Source of the DNA: Fomitopsis serialis
Taxonomy: Eukaryota > Basidiomycota > Agaricomycetes > Polyporales > Fomitopsidaceae
NCBI RefSeq assembly: GCF_022376445.1
Contig: NW_025955107.1
Span: forward strand, 42,046 to 106,045
Direction: 5' to 3'
Length of the DNA: 64,000 bases
How positions within the stretch are numbered: position 1 is the stretch's first letter; each line of letters opens with the position of its first letter. Of the stretch, positions 1 through 12,662 are shown one piece after another. Both the position numbers and the translations under genes were made by a program. The notes below the pieces were generated by a model. It had not been told where the DNA came from and did not search any database. It was given only the letters and a program-made list of their open reading frames with translations.

Positions 1-658
1 CCGCTCAGCAACAGCCTTCCATCGCCAGCCGCGACAAACCACGACGCAACGACGCTGAACGCCTTCTCCGCGACCACCCACTGCTCCGCGCGCTTCTCGG
101 ACCCGGGCGGGCTGAGCTCCAGCTTGCACCCCAGCGACTTCTCGCGCGTCTCGAAGAAGTACTCCGCGCTCCGCGGGCTCAGCACCGTCGCGATGGCGTG
201 CAGCATCAGCGGCATGAGCTTCTGGTGCAGCTCCGTGGCGAACGCCTGCACGAAGCCCGCCTGGAGGGCGCGCGTGTCCGCGGGGAGGAGCGCGGGCGTG
301 GCGGGGTAGGTCTCGTCGAGGTAGCGCGCGATCCTGGCGGACTCCGTGACCGCGGTGCGCGTGCGCGGGTCGTAGATCACGGGGAGCGTGTACGGCCACG
401 GCGCGACGGACGGCGGGTTCGGCTCGACTCCGAGGGCGGTGAGGACGGACGCGATGTCCGGGTACTCGACGAATTGCGTGCGGTACGGGAGGCCCTTGTA
501 GTTGAGGGCGAACCTGGGTTGTGGAGGTCTAAGTGAGTAAACGCAGTTAAACGGGAAGATGCGCACCTCGTCTTCCAGCTGTTGGGCGACCAGGCGGTGC
601 CGGGCACGGTCCCGGGGATGTCGTAAAAGATGATACGGTCGGTGTCGGGAAGCGTCAT
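1..658 (-). CDS. Glutathione S-transferase, UstS/fungal lignin-degrader type (3' end outside window)
   Basis: Conjugates glutathione to electrophiles in the cytosol; this type is expanded in wood-decay fungi. Exon 1 (567-658) starts at the ATG at 658, encodes MTLPDTDRIIFYD and ends in SPNSWKTR. A 53-nt intron (514-566, GTGCGC...CAG) follows. Exon 2 runs from 513 off the window edge and opens FALNYKGLPYR, joining in frame to give the typical N-terminal thioredoxin-fold block. Further on are the proline-rich turn around PVIYDPRTRTAVTES (cis-Pro region with the glutathione-contact Glu-Ser) and the start of the helical C-terminal domain. No stop occurs in exon 2, so the gene looks functional but its C-terminus lies beyond base 1. 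The exact GST class is inferred from the motif run, not from a search. Confidence 0.85.
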
Positions 659-1772
659 TGCGTTGGGTTGCAACGAGTTATGCGACGGTGGATGCGACGG
701 TGTATTTACAGACACTGCTGAAGCACTGGAATGCCGGCAGCTGCTGTTGGCGCGAGACCTTAAATGAGTGCGCCAGGACCAGCCCAGTCGCTCTGGCTCA
801 CTCAGCGCTGTCTGCAAAACGCTCTGTCAGCGAATGTTCTTCAACAGACCCCGTAGCACATCATGGACAGATGAGTCACTGTCCATGCTTCGTGCTCAGA
901 ACGATCGTGCTACATTGAAAGCAGGATGCCAGTACCAGGGAGCTGCGACATTTAGTGTCAATGAGTTGCACAGTTGTTCTGAGGGATACGGACCTTTCTT
1001 TTAAAGCCCGAACTCAAGAACCAGAGTGTCAGGCAAGGATACGGGGGCAAAAGGATGGATTTCTGGTGCGCTATGTGCGGTTGTCCGATGCAAAGTCCAA
1101 CTGGGGCTGGGCGTTTCGCGCGACGCGCTTGCGTCAGGTGATGGCGTTGAATCACCAGCGTTCGACTATCCTGACTGACTGACTGACGCAATACTCGCGA
1201 TACGCGCTTGGTAACAACCGCTGGGGTGACTAAATGGAATACCCTCCTCCTCCTCCTCCTCCTCTATAGACTATTCATGCCAATATTAGCAAGACGGAAG
1301 GAAGAAAGAGGTTTTCGAGCGTGAGGGAACTGGCCAGCGCGGAGAGGGGATAAGCGCCCTCCCGTATATCATGTATGTACGATGTCTCGACGGCTGAGGA
1401 AAGAGTATAGCTCCCTCCTCCGAGATCAGTCACGGCGGAGGAAATTGCAGTGAAGTGAGCTGTCTCCAAGCTGTCCCTGAACTTAAGGCTCAGAAGTCCT
1501 CGCCCGAAATGTGTACTGCAAGTTTGGTACACTCATCTGTGGACCTGAACAGAGCCGCTCCTAGGTTCCTCGCACCTTCTACCCCACACCAGTGTTCGCA
1601 AACAGGTCCAAGACTCTGCTGTCATTCCGTGTCTTCGGTGGCCTGATCCTGCGCACGAGCAATGACAGTGTATGAACAGTCTCACATGCACCATCAGCAC
1701 AGAGATCGCGATGCAAGGCCGGGACGCAATCGTGCGCACTGTCTTACGTCGTGAGACGGGCATCCCAGGTAG
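659..1772. other. Intergenic, no gene seen
   Basis: Upstream flank of the GST gene and downstream flank of the recyclin-like gene. Short open frames occur on both strands but none shows a protein family, codon bias or splice-consistent extension. It holds one copy of a short interspersed motif with a TCC-repeat tail (1227-1266), listed separately. Confidence 0.6.
1227..1266 (+). repeat. GACTAAATGGAATACCC motif with (TCC)n tail, copy 1
   Basis: The 17-base word GACTAAATGGAATACCC is followed at once by about seven TCC units. The same word plus tail recurs at 22058-22097 (same strand) and, with one base changed, at 23252-23285 (opposite strand). A fixed unique end joined to a simple-repeat tail resembles the 3' end of a non-LTR retrotransposon. 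Confidence 0.6.
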
Positions 1773-4700
1773 TCAGCAGATCATGCAGTCCTCTTTAAAA
1801 CTGAGGTTGTACATGGCTTTATCAACCGTCTTCTCCATCTTTTGCCAGTCCGCCCGTCGCTGAATGAACTCGTATACGTCCTATGTCATGAATGTGAGTC
1901 ACTAACAACTAACAAACCGATCTCGAGTGAAATCTACGTACCTCCGGTTTGTACGCGCCCCCGTAGCGCGTCACATCGCGGACAATCTGGGCCAAGTCTT
2001 TCGCATCCTCGACCACGTAGACGTGCCCGAGCATCTTGAGGTACGAAACCTCAGCTGCGATGCTGCTGACCTACACCGGGATCAGTACAGACTACGTGCC
2101 TATCTCTTTACATCATACCTTCAATGACGAGATGAATGTATGATACGCATTCAAGTCAGCGATGACCTGGAATCCACCGTTGAGCGATATGATCTGCCGC
2201 TTCAAATGCTTCTGGAGGATGCTGCAACCATGCGGGCCCGGATTAGAACTCTGCCTCGATCGGGTGGCAGAGCAACGACTCACGCAATCAAGCGAATACC
2301 GATCTCCTGGTAGAAGACCTCGAGCACTTCCTTGCTCGTGCTCCCCTTAAGCAGCTGGCAATGCATCTTCAGGCACTGGATCGCCTCGACGCAGCCCTTC
2401 GACGGTCCCAGCTCGAGTGGAGAACCCTCTTGCGGGTAGTATGCGCGGGGGCCGGTGAGCTTCATGATAATGTGCTCCACCTACGCGAACCGTCGATGAG
2501 TCAAATGCCGCAAGAGTCATCCCGGTAGACAACATCATACTTGGTTCATTAGTGCATCAGTGCCAGCGTTGAGCCCGGCAGCGACGCAATCATCGAGCAC
2601 ATCTTCAAAGCGCTTCTTCTCACGTACCACGGCGTTCAGGAAGTCGGTACGGTCAATGTGGGGTGCCTATACCGTGTGCTCAGCCCCGACAATGCTCGAA
2701 ATGTGAACACGACGAACTCACCAATTCCTTGTCGAAGTACACCTGGACCATACTCTGGATGGTGTCGCCCACATGCACCAGCTCGAAGAACTGGAGTAGG
2801 GGCGCGACACTCCTCGTCTCTTCGTGCTCCGCCGGCTGGTATGTCCTCATCTGCTGCGTCGCTCTGTTCAGACGAGTCAGCATCTCGCACATTTCTCCAT
2901 CACGCGTCGACGAGGTACACACGTATCAAACCCGGGCTTGACGTGCCGCTCGCCGATCGCCTGGAGGAGGAGTACGAAAATCTCCTCGATCGTGTCCCGT
3001 ACTCGGTGGCCGTACTGCCCCGGGTATCCCGAGAACGTCTCCGCTCGCTTGAGAGACTCGCGATCGGCGTGGATGAGCTCGAGGGCGATGTCGAGCGAGA
3101 GCAAAAGATCAAATTTGTCGAAGGCGGCGCGGGTAGCGGAGTGGACGTACGCGTAGAAGTCGAGGTTGAGGAAGACGTCGTCTTGGAGAGGATGGACGGT
3201 GTAAGCTGGGAGTGGGCGGTCGTACTCGACGACACGGACCCTAGTGTATATGTCAATACCCAAGCAAGCACTTACAGGCGTACACTCACATCTATCTGTC
3301 TTCTCATTCTCGATCTCCATATCCTTCTCATTTGCGAACTCATCTCCGTCCTCACCCCCCGCATCCCCGTCCGCATCCTCGTCCACATCCCCGATCTCGA
3401 ACAACGTGCTCCCGTCTTTGCCCTTCTCGAAGTCTTGTGTATACCAGTTCTTCTTATAGTCCACACTCCCTCCCCGAGACTGCCGCCAAGAGCCGAGCTT
3501 CGAGAACCTCTTCCCAATCCCTCCTACACCACTGCCTCCCCCAACACTGTCCGCGTCACCCGCCGCGCTCGCAAGCCACTTCTGCGGGTTCAGCATCGAG
3601 ATGCCCTGGACAGCCGCGGAGCCGCCCGCCGCGACGGCCTTGCCGACGGTAGCCGCTGTGCGCGGGACAATCGTCACGGGCAGGAGGAGTACATCCGTGA
3701 AGGACGCGAGCACGTTGCGCTTCACCTGCGCAGGGTTTGACGACCCGATGAATCGCACCTGCGTGTGTTCTGCAGTCGTCTGCTGCCCGGGGATGGCTGG
3801 CCCGGATGGCTGGAGGAACTGAGAGCGGGATAAGAGCCAAGGCAGGGTAATGTATAAGAGAGCGTACCTGCACTTCCCAGGCCCGACACGTTCGCTCGAA
3901 GCATGCTTTGACGAATTCAATCTCCTCGTCGAGATACTCGTCCATGTTCGGCTCGAACATCCGATACCTGCGTCCGAATATTAGACCTGCGCCGCGGAGG
4001 GAAAGCTGCGAACATGTACTAACGCGACGTCCTCCGCTTGGGCTTTCGTGACCAGCGAGTCGCTCCGCTCGGACGCGACCTCGAAAACGGCGTCGGTCAT
4101 CCGCCACGCCTCCCTGAACGACGCGGCACATGCCTTGAAAACGTCTCATTGCTGAGCTCGCGCGCGGGTCAAGAGCGGCGCGACGTACTCGCCTACCTAA
4201 CACCACCACTTCAATACAGAGACGTTAGGAATCGTCACTGTAGACTCACCACGTCCCCCGCTAGCCGATCGCAAACGCGAGTAGCACGCCTGTCGCGGCG
4301 GGAATACGCGAACCGCTCTCGCACCGTGCTCCCGGAGCGCCGCGAGGATCTCGCCCATGAACGCGTCCATCGCGTCAAAATCGAGTTGCCCGTCCTCCGC
4401 GAAGTTGTCCAGCGGGTGCCACTTCGCCTGCTCATAGAAAATCTCCCGCTTCTCGATCCACACCGTGCCCAGCTCCCAGCGCACCTCACTGCTCCCTCTG
4501 TCTGTCTCCCCAAAGCCAACGCTCCTCCCCTCGCCACCACTTCGATCCAACACTTCCCAGCTCGCCTCGGCCGCCTCGCGCATCCCGGCTTCGTCTGCTC
4601 GTCCATCCGCGACGTCGAATGCAGTAAGCAGGGCGTCTTCAAACCGGTCCGTCGCGGCTCGTAGCGCAGCCGAAAGCGCTGACCACGAACGCAGTGGTTT

Positions 4701-5650
4701 TACGCGTGGAGAAAGGAATAGCGCTAGAAGGCGTAGCGTATGTGCCTGTTGCAGCGGTGTCTGGAACGGCGAAGGCGAGGGTGCGGAGGTTGGAGGAAAC
4801 AGGGTGGAGAGGACAGTATGTGGGGGTGCGTAGAGCGCGGGGACGAGTGGTTTGAGGAGGGTGTGTACGCGGATGTACTGCGCGCGATAGGTCGGTTTCG
4901 GCGGCGGCCCTGGTGACGTTGGTGTCGCGAATGTAGGGAAGGCAGAGCCCGGACGAGGCGTACCAACGGTTGAGAATGCACCTAGAAAAGACTGAGGGAT
5001 ATGTCCCCGACAGGAGAATGCACTACTCACTGACGAAGTCACCCATCTCATCCGCAGGCGCATTCAACACCGCCGAGCCCTCTCCGCCGGACGCGAAGTC
5101 GCCAAAGTCGTCGTCGCCGATGTCGACCGTCAGCGTGGGGGCGCGCCGCCCTTGCTCACCCCGTTGCGCTCTCTCTCCCGCTCCTCCAGCACGCCCAGCA
5201 CCTCGTGTAGGTGACCCTTCCCTTTCCTGCCTGTGTCCGTGCTCGCGCGCCCACCTGCACCCGCACGCTTCCCGTAACCCTGCACGTCGTCCCCCAGCCC
5301 GTCGTCCAGCCCGAACAGCCGCCATCTCGCCTCCCACACACGCTCGTCGCGCACGAGCGCGCCGGTCGCTCGGCATGCCTGCGCGTACGCGGGCAGGTCG
5401 GGCACGGCGAGGTGCGTGAGCACGACGATGTGCAGGTCGGCGGGAAGCCGGCCGATCCGTTCGAACGGCGCGGGCCCTCGCTGGCGGGCGTGCGCATTGG
5501 CGAAAGGCGAGCTGGAGGGTGCTGCAGGGCGCGGTGTTAGAGGCGAAAAGCGCGAAAGGCGGTTCTTGGACGAAGCCGATGGAGGCGAGGCAGCAGGAGA
5601 GTTGTAGAGTCGGACGGGCTCGAGGGTCGTGAATTTGTCCCTGCTGATGT
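1773..5650 (-). CDS. RCY1: Recyclin-1-like F-box protein with Sec10-type body and CaaX tail (RCY1-like)
   Basis: Rcy1 proteins act in recycling from endosomes and in exocytic targeting; they join an N-terminal F-box to a Sec10-like helical body. The F-box (about 5470-5340) reads ERIGRLPADLHIVVL then an AYAQACRATGAL-type stretch. The long body includes an acidic insert near 3330-3440. The C-terminus ends KEDCMIC, a CaaX box, before TGA at 1773-1775. Clear introns are 1881-1941, 2071-2118, 2222-2283, 2481-2540, 2667-2721, 3819-3867, 3968-4023, 4197-4249 and 4982-5030; another probably lies near 3250-3290. The first exon and ATG upstream of about 5640 are unresolved. At least five points (about 2895, 4160, 4250-4300 twice, 5145) need one extra base for the frame to continue; residues either side match family expectation, so sequencing error is likelier than decay. 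Confidence 0.82.
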
Positions 5651-5731
5651 CTTGTATACGCGCATGATGGTTGTCTTATGGCCGGACAAGATGGCAGATA
5701 TAAGGAGCAGAGTTATCGAGCAAGTCAGACG

Positions 5732-5760
5732 AGAAGAAGGAGGAGGAGGAGGAGGAGGAG
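5732..5760 (+). repeat. (GGA)n microsatellite
   Basis: An uninterrupted run of GGA units lies just upstream of the recyclin-like gene. Unlike the TCC-tailed copies elsewhere it is not joined to the GGAATTTAGTC-side motif, so I treat it as a plain microsatellite, perhaps in the 5' flank of that gene. Confidence 0.7.
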
Positions 5761-8270
5761 TAATTGACGGACGCGGGCTCGCGACCGAACGCGCTTCTAC
5801 TGCGCGATGCTGTTATATTCCGGCTACCTTCGGATACATATGCATGTATGTACTTAAGTACTGCGCATGTACCGCAGAAACCTTACCATGTACTTTCGCA
5901 GAATGGTAGGCGATCAGGTGCGACGGTGAACGTACTCAAGACTGTGATGATGGTAAGTATTTTACCACGAAAACGTCACTCATACGACATGCTCATCGCA
6001 TCTCTCCTCGATGCAACTCATGACCACGACCCACAGACTGCCAACGTCGGTGACTCGTTCGCAGTACCACAGCCGCGGCATCGAGCCTTCTGTGTGAGAG
6101 TTCATGTCTCCCCTTAATGTACGTGTACATGAATCCAACTCTGACGTCGTCATGTTTTGTTCCGTGCTCCGCGACTACCTTTAATACCGCCCGTTCAGCA
6201 TGTCGGCCCATGTGTTGCTTCCAAGCTGCTTGTATTATCAACGCTGTCCTAACGCTCGTTCGAATTGGCCTTTTGCCGTATCAGAAGCCCCACTGCTCGT
6301 CCGAGCCTCGAATTGTCTGTTGCAGGTCAGGTCGGAAGTCCAACGAAGTGCTGCATACTGTATAGCAGCACTTTGGGCGCGGGCGGGTGGATAGTTTCAC
6401 TCGGTCGTAGTCATCACAATGGATGCGACAGTTGACTAACAATCTCACCCCTTCGACCAATCCGCACCGCTTCAACTGCCCGTTCAATCACAAAGAAGGG
6501 CCTTGGAATCGGACGCGGTACGATCCAACTTGCGGTGCACAACCACATGATCCTCAGCACGATGACGATACTTCTTCTATGCTTTTGTCACAGTCCGGCG
6601 CGGCGAGTCGAGTAGGATCCGACTTCTGGCCTCGTGTAGGACACGTCGTTTGGCCCCTTCGGCGTTTGTGATTGATGATGACGGACTCCAGACCCCAGCG
6701 AATAGCGAAGGCCTCTTATCATGGCGACTCGCAGCGCGGAGAGCATGATGTTCGGCGCTCCGAACGAAGGACAGTGGTCGATCAGAGTGAACGGGCGTGC
6801 CGGCGTATTTGGGCGCGTTCCAGCAGAGGTGTGTCGCCAGACATCCCGGTGGCCCATCTGTCTCATCTCCTTCCGTCTATGCGCAGGCCGACGAGTGAGA
6901 CGTCATCCGCCGCCATTCAGGTCTGTGTCGTGCTTCGATGAGTTCTATCTGGCGGAACGCTCGCCGGGCCGACGAATCATCGACCCAGTTGTGGAAGGTG
7001 CGATGCCCTATGTATTTCTCTGTACTGACAACATAACAAACCCGTTGCCCCCGGACTGCGAGTGATGAAGACACGGTTGCGGTTGCGACCCATTCGGCAA
7101 AATGAGGCTGTTCGAAGACGGCGTGTACGCGGGGGCATTGTGCGGAGACGCCGTTCTCCTTGGGTCGTGCAAGTCCTCATCTCCCGTCTCCTGTGTCCTG
7201 CGCCCTGCGATCCCCAGCGACTACCGCGACATTGCCTGCCTTCGCCCTCTCTCGCGCTGGTTGTCAGGACCGCTGCTGGTGTTGTTATCGACCTACCGAA
7301 GTACGTGAGAAGCAGTGTTGTTGAGACATTGTAGATTGACGTATATCCGCGTTCAGGGACTGTCCGTAGAGATCCATAGCTAACTCGCTGCACACCGTTG
7401 GACGGTCTTCACCCGATCGCGGTAGCCAGGAGGTGCGCTTTATTCCTTGATATGTCTTAGCTCTGCGATTTGACTTGATACCAGTAAATATCCTTCGACT
7501 TGCGCGAATAATGTTTGATGAACCCGAAGAGATCGAGATTCACTTCACGCCCGCTGTCTATACAAGGTACGGTCCTGTTCGCGTCAATCATTGCATTGCT
7601 CATGCCCTCCCAGTAATGCATCTCCCACTATGCCGCACGAGATCATCAGCGTTCGTGAAAACGCCGAAGAGCCGTATGCACACATTTCCTCTACGTGTGT
7701 CCGGATGCCTTCTCTCGGCGGTCGAGCACCTCTTTATCTCACAGCTAGACTGGATTACGCCGGTCGCGGAGACGCAGCAGTTGTATGCGGCTAGTGGGAT
7801 ACAACGCACCGTCAGCGGCACCGTCAGCGCGTCCTTGAGTGGGACACAGTGATACTCACAGCTCAGTATGTAGATGAGGGTCGTGTCGGTGTCCAAGATA
7901 CCCGCCTCGTTGGGACAAAAAGAGCATCTCGGGGCCGTACGAGATGGTCTGGGTGATGCCGACGTAGTGTCCGGCCGGCTCCATCGACGGTGGGTGCACT
8001 CAGGAGGTGCACAGCGAAACAGGGCGCGCCGGCCTATCGCAGACTACTGGCTGCGAGTGCACCATAGGGTACGCAGTCGAGGGTAGTGGGTACTACGACT
8101 CACCTGTGGTTTGGACGAAAGGGCGCACCGGCCGAGAAATAGCGAAGCAGTCAGGCGTGGCAGGGTGAACGCGAACGTGTGCGGAAGACGACAGTGGTAG
8201 ATGAAGCTTTGAAAGGCAGGTTCAGATCTTCAGACGGGGTTGCGGAGCACAGTGGCGCAGTGGCGCCGAA
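5761..8270. other. Gene-poor stretch, no recognisable gene
   Basis: Many short frames are open on both strands, the longest under 140 codons. None extends across convincing splice sites or shows a family motif. A minus-strand frame around 7600-8000 looks weakly protein-like, with a stretch near DTDTTLIYILS that could be a membrane helix, but it breaks quickly. I see degenerate sequence rather than a gene. Confidence 0.45.
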
Positions 8271-8473
8271 ATAAGCGCCTGTCAGTAGTCCTCCCTCCGA
8301 AACTCAAGTCATTTATCCTCGTTGAGTTGTCACGCCCACCAGCAGGACCACTTCAGGGAGGGATATACTGGTAAAATTGTACCTCACAAAACTCTCAAAT
8401 TAGCAGAGGTCGCCCAATTGCCCGAGAAAATCCATTGGCCAGGGCCAACATCGCCCTCGGCCGCGGCGTGTTC
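8271..8473 (+). repeat. Interspersed repeat family R1, copy a
   Basis: Shares long blocks with 12663-12872 and, inverted, 20480-20631: the end of an AAGCGCCTGTCA block, TCATTTATCCTCGTTGA, CACGCCCACCAGC, a TTAGCAGA-x-GTCGCCCAA block, GAGAAAATCCA-TTGGCCAGGGCC, and GGCCGCGGCGTGTTC. The copies differ by point changes and small indels, so they are old. More distant relatives sit at 14640-14780 and 52555-52700. Confidence 0.75.
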
Positions 8474-9269
8474 ACCTCGACTCAGGCTCTACGATTGTCT
8501 ACTCCTACTGCTACAACCTTGTCTATTTATCTACTAACTCTACCCATCCGACCGAACTTGCCTGCCATCTCCGCGAGATGATGCGCTTCCGCGTCCCTCG
8601 AGGCGTCGGACACAGCCCTGCGATCGCATACACTCGCGGGCGGCCACGTCGACTCTGCTGACAGGCTCCACAGACATGCGCCACCCACGGACTCAGCGAG
8701 CTCGCGAGGTGAGACCGGGACATGGGCAGACGGGTGTGATCATCTTGGTGGGTCCCAACTGGGTAAGACACTAGGAGGTCGAGGATACGACGGGCGCCAT
8801 GAGGACACAGACCCTCTGCGTCGAGAACCTGCGGCGGCTGAGGGATGGCGAGGAGGTCTGGAATCGGGTTGACATCAAGAGGGGATATTAAATGCAAGAT
8901 GTGTTGTGCATGTCGCATGCTTTCACGGCAAGAGGTAGAGATGACATAGATCTAGAACAAGCATGCTGGGATAGAATCCCGCTCTGTATGGCAGAAACTT
9001 GAGGTACTTACCTTGCGACATCACTAGGCATGCGACAAACCATGTTGACTTCACACCAAAGTACGCGAAGCACCAAAGGAATCGCTATCCCAGAAGTCAG
9101 GTCGTTAAGAAATGTAAAGTACGGCTATGCGCGGCTATGGATACAAGTGAACTGCAATGATGTTAGAGCTACACCAGAGCGTCAAGTCAAACAAATGCCC
9201 GCATCGTCGTGCAACGACGGGGTTGACTGAAAATGTGTTGTCCGGTTCGTGAGTTGAGCGTCAAGCTCT
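8474..9269. other. Intergenic, nothing recognised
   Basis: Lies between repeat copy a and the 3' end of the secreted-protein gene. Short open frames on both strands lack any family signature or plausible splicing. Confidence 0.5.
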
Positions 9270-10609
9270 TCATTGGACCGTGAAGCTAGTGGCGCACCTG
9301 GTCAGCGCGTGCTGCCCGACATAGGATCGCGAAGGACTCACTAGACCATGTCATCGAGCGAACCGTGCTGTGCGACCGCTACGAGCACCGCCTGGTGGTT
9401 CGCCGCGGCGTTGATGCTCGCCATCCTGTACGTGCCCTTCCAAAGGCCGCCGCTCACCGTCGTCGACAGCTGCCCGTTCTCCGCGACCGCGTTCAGGCCC
9501 GAGAAGAACGCGAACTTGGTCGGATCCGTCGGGTCCGTCTGGTTCATGCTCGTGATCGCCTCATGGATAAGGCCCGTGCTGGGGTTCACCTGCTGCGACG
9601 CGGCGAAGTAGTTCGTGTTGGGGTTCACGGACCAGCCCGTCTCGAGGTTGCGGATGGCGAGGACGACGGTGAAGTTCGTGTTCGCGAGGACAGACCCGAG
9701 GTTGGGCGGGTAGACGAACTTGGCGGAGGGCATCGCGGTCGTGGCGGCGATGGCACCCATCGGCGCGGCGTTGCACGAGCCCGCCTTGACCTGGGTTCCG
9801 TTCGTGAGCGGGAGGTTGACGGTGGAGCAGTAGTTGATGAAGTTATTGGAGGAGGTGATGGAGGCGATTTCGCCGGACTCGGAGCTGAACCTGGGGCGTC
9901 GCAATTAGGGAGGGCACACTGTCGCTCAAAAAGCGCAGTTAGTCGTTCGTGCCGTCATCCTCGAACCCGGTGTTGATCAGCGAGTCGAGGAGCGTGAGCG
10001 AGGACTGGGTGGCGGTGTCATTTCCGCTGCCCGTAGCAGTGCTACTCGGCGCAGCCAACACGGACACGCTGGTCGCAGCACCTCCGGTAGCACTCGCTGC
10101 GACAGAGGACGTCGCAGAAGACGTCGAGTTCGAAGATGACGAGGCCCCGGTAGCAGCAATGCGTTGTTGAAGATCATTCTGTGTCGTGCAGGTGATGCTC
10201 GTGCCCTGCGAGTTGACGAGCGGGAGCGCGGCGCAGCTACACGGGTTGGTCAATATCCCTGACTGCAGCGAAGATAGAGATAGAACACAACGTACATCAA
10301 TCCGGTTCCGCACGACTGGAGCACGTACATTTGCCGGCAAGGCATTGCGTGAAGGAGTTGTTGACGCATGCCATGTCAGTGCCAGTTGTGCAGGATGAGT
10401 CAGCCGTCAGGCTCGCAAACTGCGCGCTGAAAGGGGGCCACATTGTCAGGCCTCGTATGCAGGATGACGCATGTGATCGTCACACACTTTTGAGCCATCG
10501 CTTGCTGGCCATTCTGCAACGCGAAACCGCTGTCTCGGGACAGTATGTGGCGAGGCAGCGCCATGGTGGCGGTGGCCAGAGACAAAGCCAGAGCAGCAGA
10601 GAACTTCAT
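9270..10609 (-). CDS. Small secreted Agaricomycete protein of unknown function
   Basis: A family common in mushroom genomes, with no proven role; some databases mislabel relatives as ribosomal. The ATG at 10609 opens a signal peptide (MKFSAALALSLATATMALP) with a dibasic-like IL-SRD processing region. A cysteine-bearing N-terminal part, a Ser/Thr/Ala-rich linker, and a conserved C-terminal block with SSNNFINYC, PMGAIAAT and VAVAQHGSLDDMVYFTVQ follow. Introns: 10427-10487, 10237-10295, one ending near 9885 whose donor I cannot place (CTAAT branch site visible), and 9286-9341. The last intron turns an apparent TAG after DDMV into Tyr, and the final exon (9270-9285) ends at TGA. One base appears missing near 10312, where the frame should give a YVLQSCGTGL run. 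Extracellular or wall-associated by inference. Confidence 0.8.
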
Positions 10610-10959
10610 TTTTCAGTCTAGTGATTCGGGAGTTGCGAGCGAAGTCCTGTGTCCGGTGCGTGCTGAGTGGGCAGATGCACGTCAGGCCGCGTGACCAGTG
10701 GAGGGTTGCTGTGCGGAGCATGGGCGCGGAGAGCCAGAGGGCGGAGGTGAGATGCGCGGGATGTGGACGTGTAGGAGAGGGAGGCATAGTCATAGTGCAT
10801 GCACGAGGAGAGAAGAGTGGAGAGGGCTGAGACACTGGCGGTGTTCTCGGCTCGTACTTCCTCGCGAATCTTCCTGTTCGGTGGCCTCTCCTCCCCCTCG
10901 AGACGAGTCCCGGTCCTGCACTTGTCCGCATGGCTCATCTGTCTATCTCGCTGTCGCCC

Positions 10960-12420
10960 TGCGTCAGCGAGGGGACTTGCTTGTCTTGAGGGCTGTCCGT
11001 GTGTGGTACGGTAGAGGTCGGGTCGCCAGGGTGCGAGAAAGGTGACACGCGCCGGCCTGCCTGCCTACTGACGGAGGTTGAGAACCACGGGTCGAAGCTG
11101 TCGTAGCGTACAGGTTCCTCTGCGAAGGCGGCCGAGAACACTGGTCCGCCGGTATAACTGCTCGGCGACAACCGATGGAACCGTCGTGCAGCGCCGCAAG
11201 GCGAGAACGCGCGTGTTCTCTGTTTGAGAGGGCCCGCAGACGCGGCACGCTTGGGGAGAGATCCGTGCCATCCCGGAAGCTATGCGGGGTCGTAGGCGGG
11301 GTCAGGTAGGGACCGGGATTTGGGACGTATGTCGTCGCAGAATTGAGGATTTCGCCGTCGCTCCTGCTGCGTAGTAGGGAGCGTTTGCCCGGGCCGCTGC
11401 TCGTCTCGACGTTCATGTCCTTACCGAGCCAGAGACGCCATTTGATTCGAGTGCGTTGCCAACGGCGCGTTTGCACCGACCAATCTCACGTGGTGGTAAG
11501 CCTGCGAGCTTTGCCCACGCACGATTAGAATAATACAAACGGGGAGACTTTGCGCAGCCCCGAGCTCTTGCAGGTCACCGCGGGAGAGGGCTCGAATGGT
11601 TTGGTAGCGACACAAGAGTGGTGGTCGAGGTAGCCTCAGAGGACCTCGATGCACGCAAGGTCCAGGGTGCGTCGAACGAGGACGGGCGCGTAGCTGCAGA
11701 GCACGGACGTGAAGGAACAAAGGCGGATGTGAAGGCGCGTCGAGGAAGGATGCGCGGAACGCGGGCGTGGAGGAGAGGGAGGTCGAGGGCGAGTGACTTC
11801 GTACTCACCGAAGTCGTTCCGATTCTCCCGTCTGCGCCGGTCCATCCGCGCGCCAGTCAGTGCATCCTCCAGGTGCTTGGCTGAGTGCACAGGCGTGCTC
11901 AGAGGCATGACCAAGCCCCGCTATGCTTGAAGGATCGAAGACCGGACTGGAGCTTCGAGACGGCGTTGCCGAACTGTCCTCGAGTCCACGCATTTGGATT
12001 GCGGTCTGGGCCATAGTGTGCTGCGCCTCGAGGCAGAACTCGGGCGCCGTCTCGAGCTGTGTCGACAGGGATGGTGGCGGTCGGAGGCGGCGGGGTGGCA
12101 ACAATCACTGGTGCGGGAGGTGGCGACGGCGATAGTGAGCGCGATCTCTCTGAGGCGTTCCTTTGACGATCACGCTGTTCTTGCTCCTCCTCAACCATAC
12201 CCGTCGGCTCTGGCGTCCCTGGTCGACCGAGTTCGTCTCCGTCGCCTCCGCTCTACGTCGTCTTCCGCAGCCAGCTGCTCCTCATCTTCCTCGTCCACCC
12301 TCTCCAGCTCGTGTGGGACGATCGTGTTGATGCTTCGAGCGTCATCATATCGGAGATGTAGTGTTCTTCGGACGATTGCTCATGGCGGCGTACCAAGGGT
12401 AGCGAGTCTGTGCTTATGTG
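10960..12420 (-). pseudogene. Remnant of a coiled-coil protein gene
   Basis: Broken minus-strand frames carry pieces of what I recall as a widespread but unnamed Agaricomycete coiled-coil protein. Around 12355-12270 the frame reads a DDARSINTIVPHELERV motif, then an acidic run and a basic run. Near 12080 is LETAPEFCLEAQHTMAQTAI, a heptad-like stretch. From 11430 down lies a Ser/Pro-rich tail with SLLRSRSDGEIL and YLTPPTTPHSF. The pieces are in different frames with no clean splicing between them. Together with the fragment at 13580-13979 they suggest one gene broken up by insertion of the opposite-strand F-box/LRR fragment at 12663-13443. Family recognition is from memory and unverified. Confidence 0.5.
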
Positions 12421-12662
12421 CTTATCGCGGACTACGGGTTGCGAGTGCGACTCACCGTCAACCGTCTCCCGCTAATGGTGGCACAAGTCGTGCACCGTGT
12501 TCAGGTGCGACGCACGTACAAATCGCAGACACGATGGAGCCGTGGAGGAGGAAGGGGCAGAACGCGCGGCGGAGTGAACACGAACGCGAGGGGAAGACGA
12601 AGAGGAACGCAGTACAAGGATGGCTCAAATCACGATCCTGGTGATCGTGCAAGCTTGACCGA

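Noticed and set aside
2658..3740. 360-codon plus-strand open frame
   Set aside because: Antisense shadow of the recyclin-like gene; no family motif, and the minus strand has matching exons and splice sites.
5732..5760. Fourth copy of the TCC-tailed motif
   Set aside because: Only the GGA repeat is present; the fixed word is missing.
9339..9345. TAG after DDMV read as the stop of the secreted protein
   Set aside because: It is a splice donor (TA|GTGAGT); the spliced exon gives the family ending YFTVQ and a TGA.
9365..9976. 203-codon plus-strand Arg-rich frame
   Set aside because: Antisense of the secreted-protein gene; composition only.
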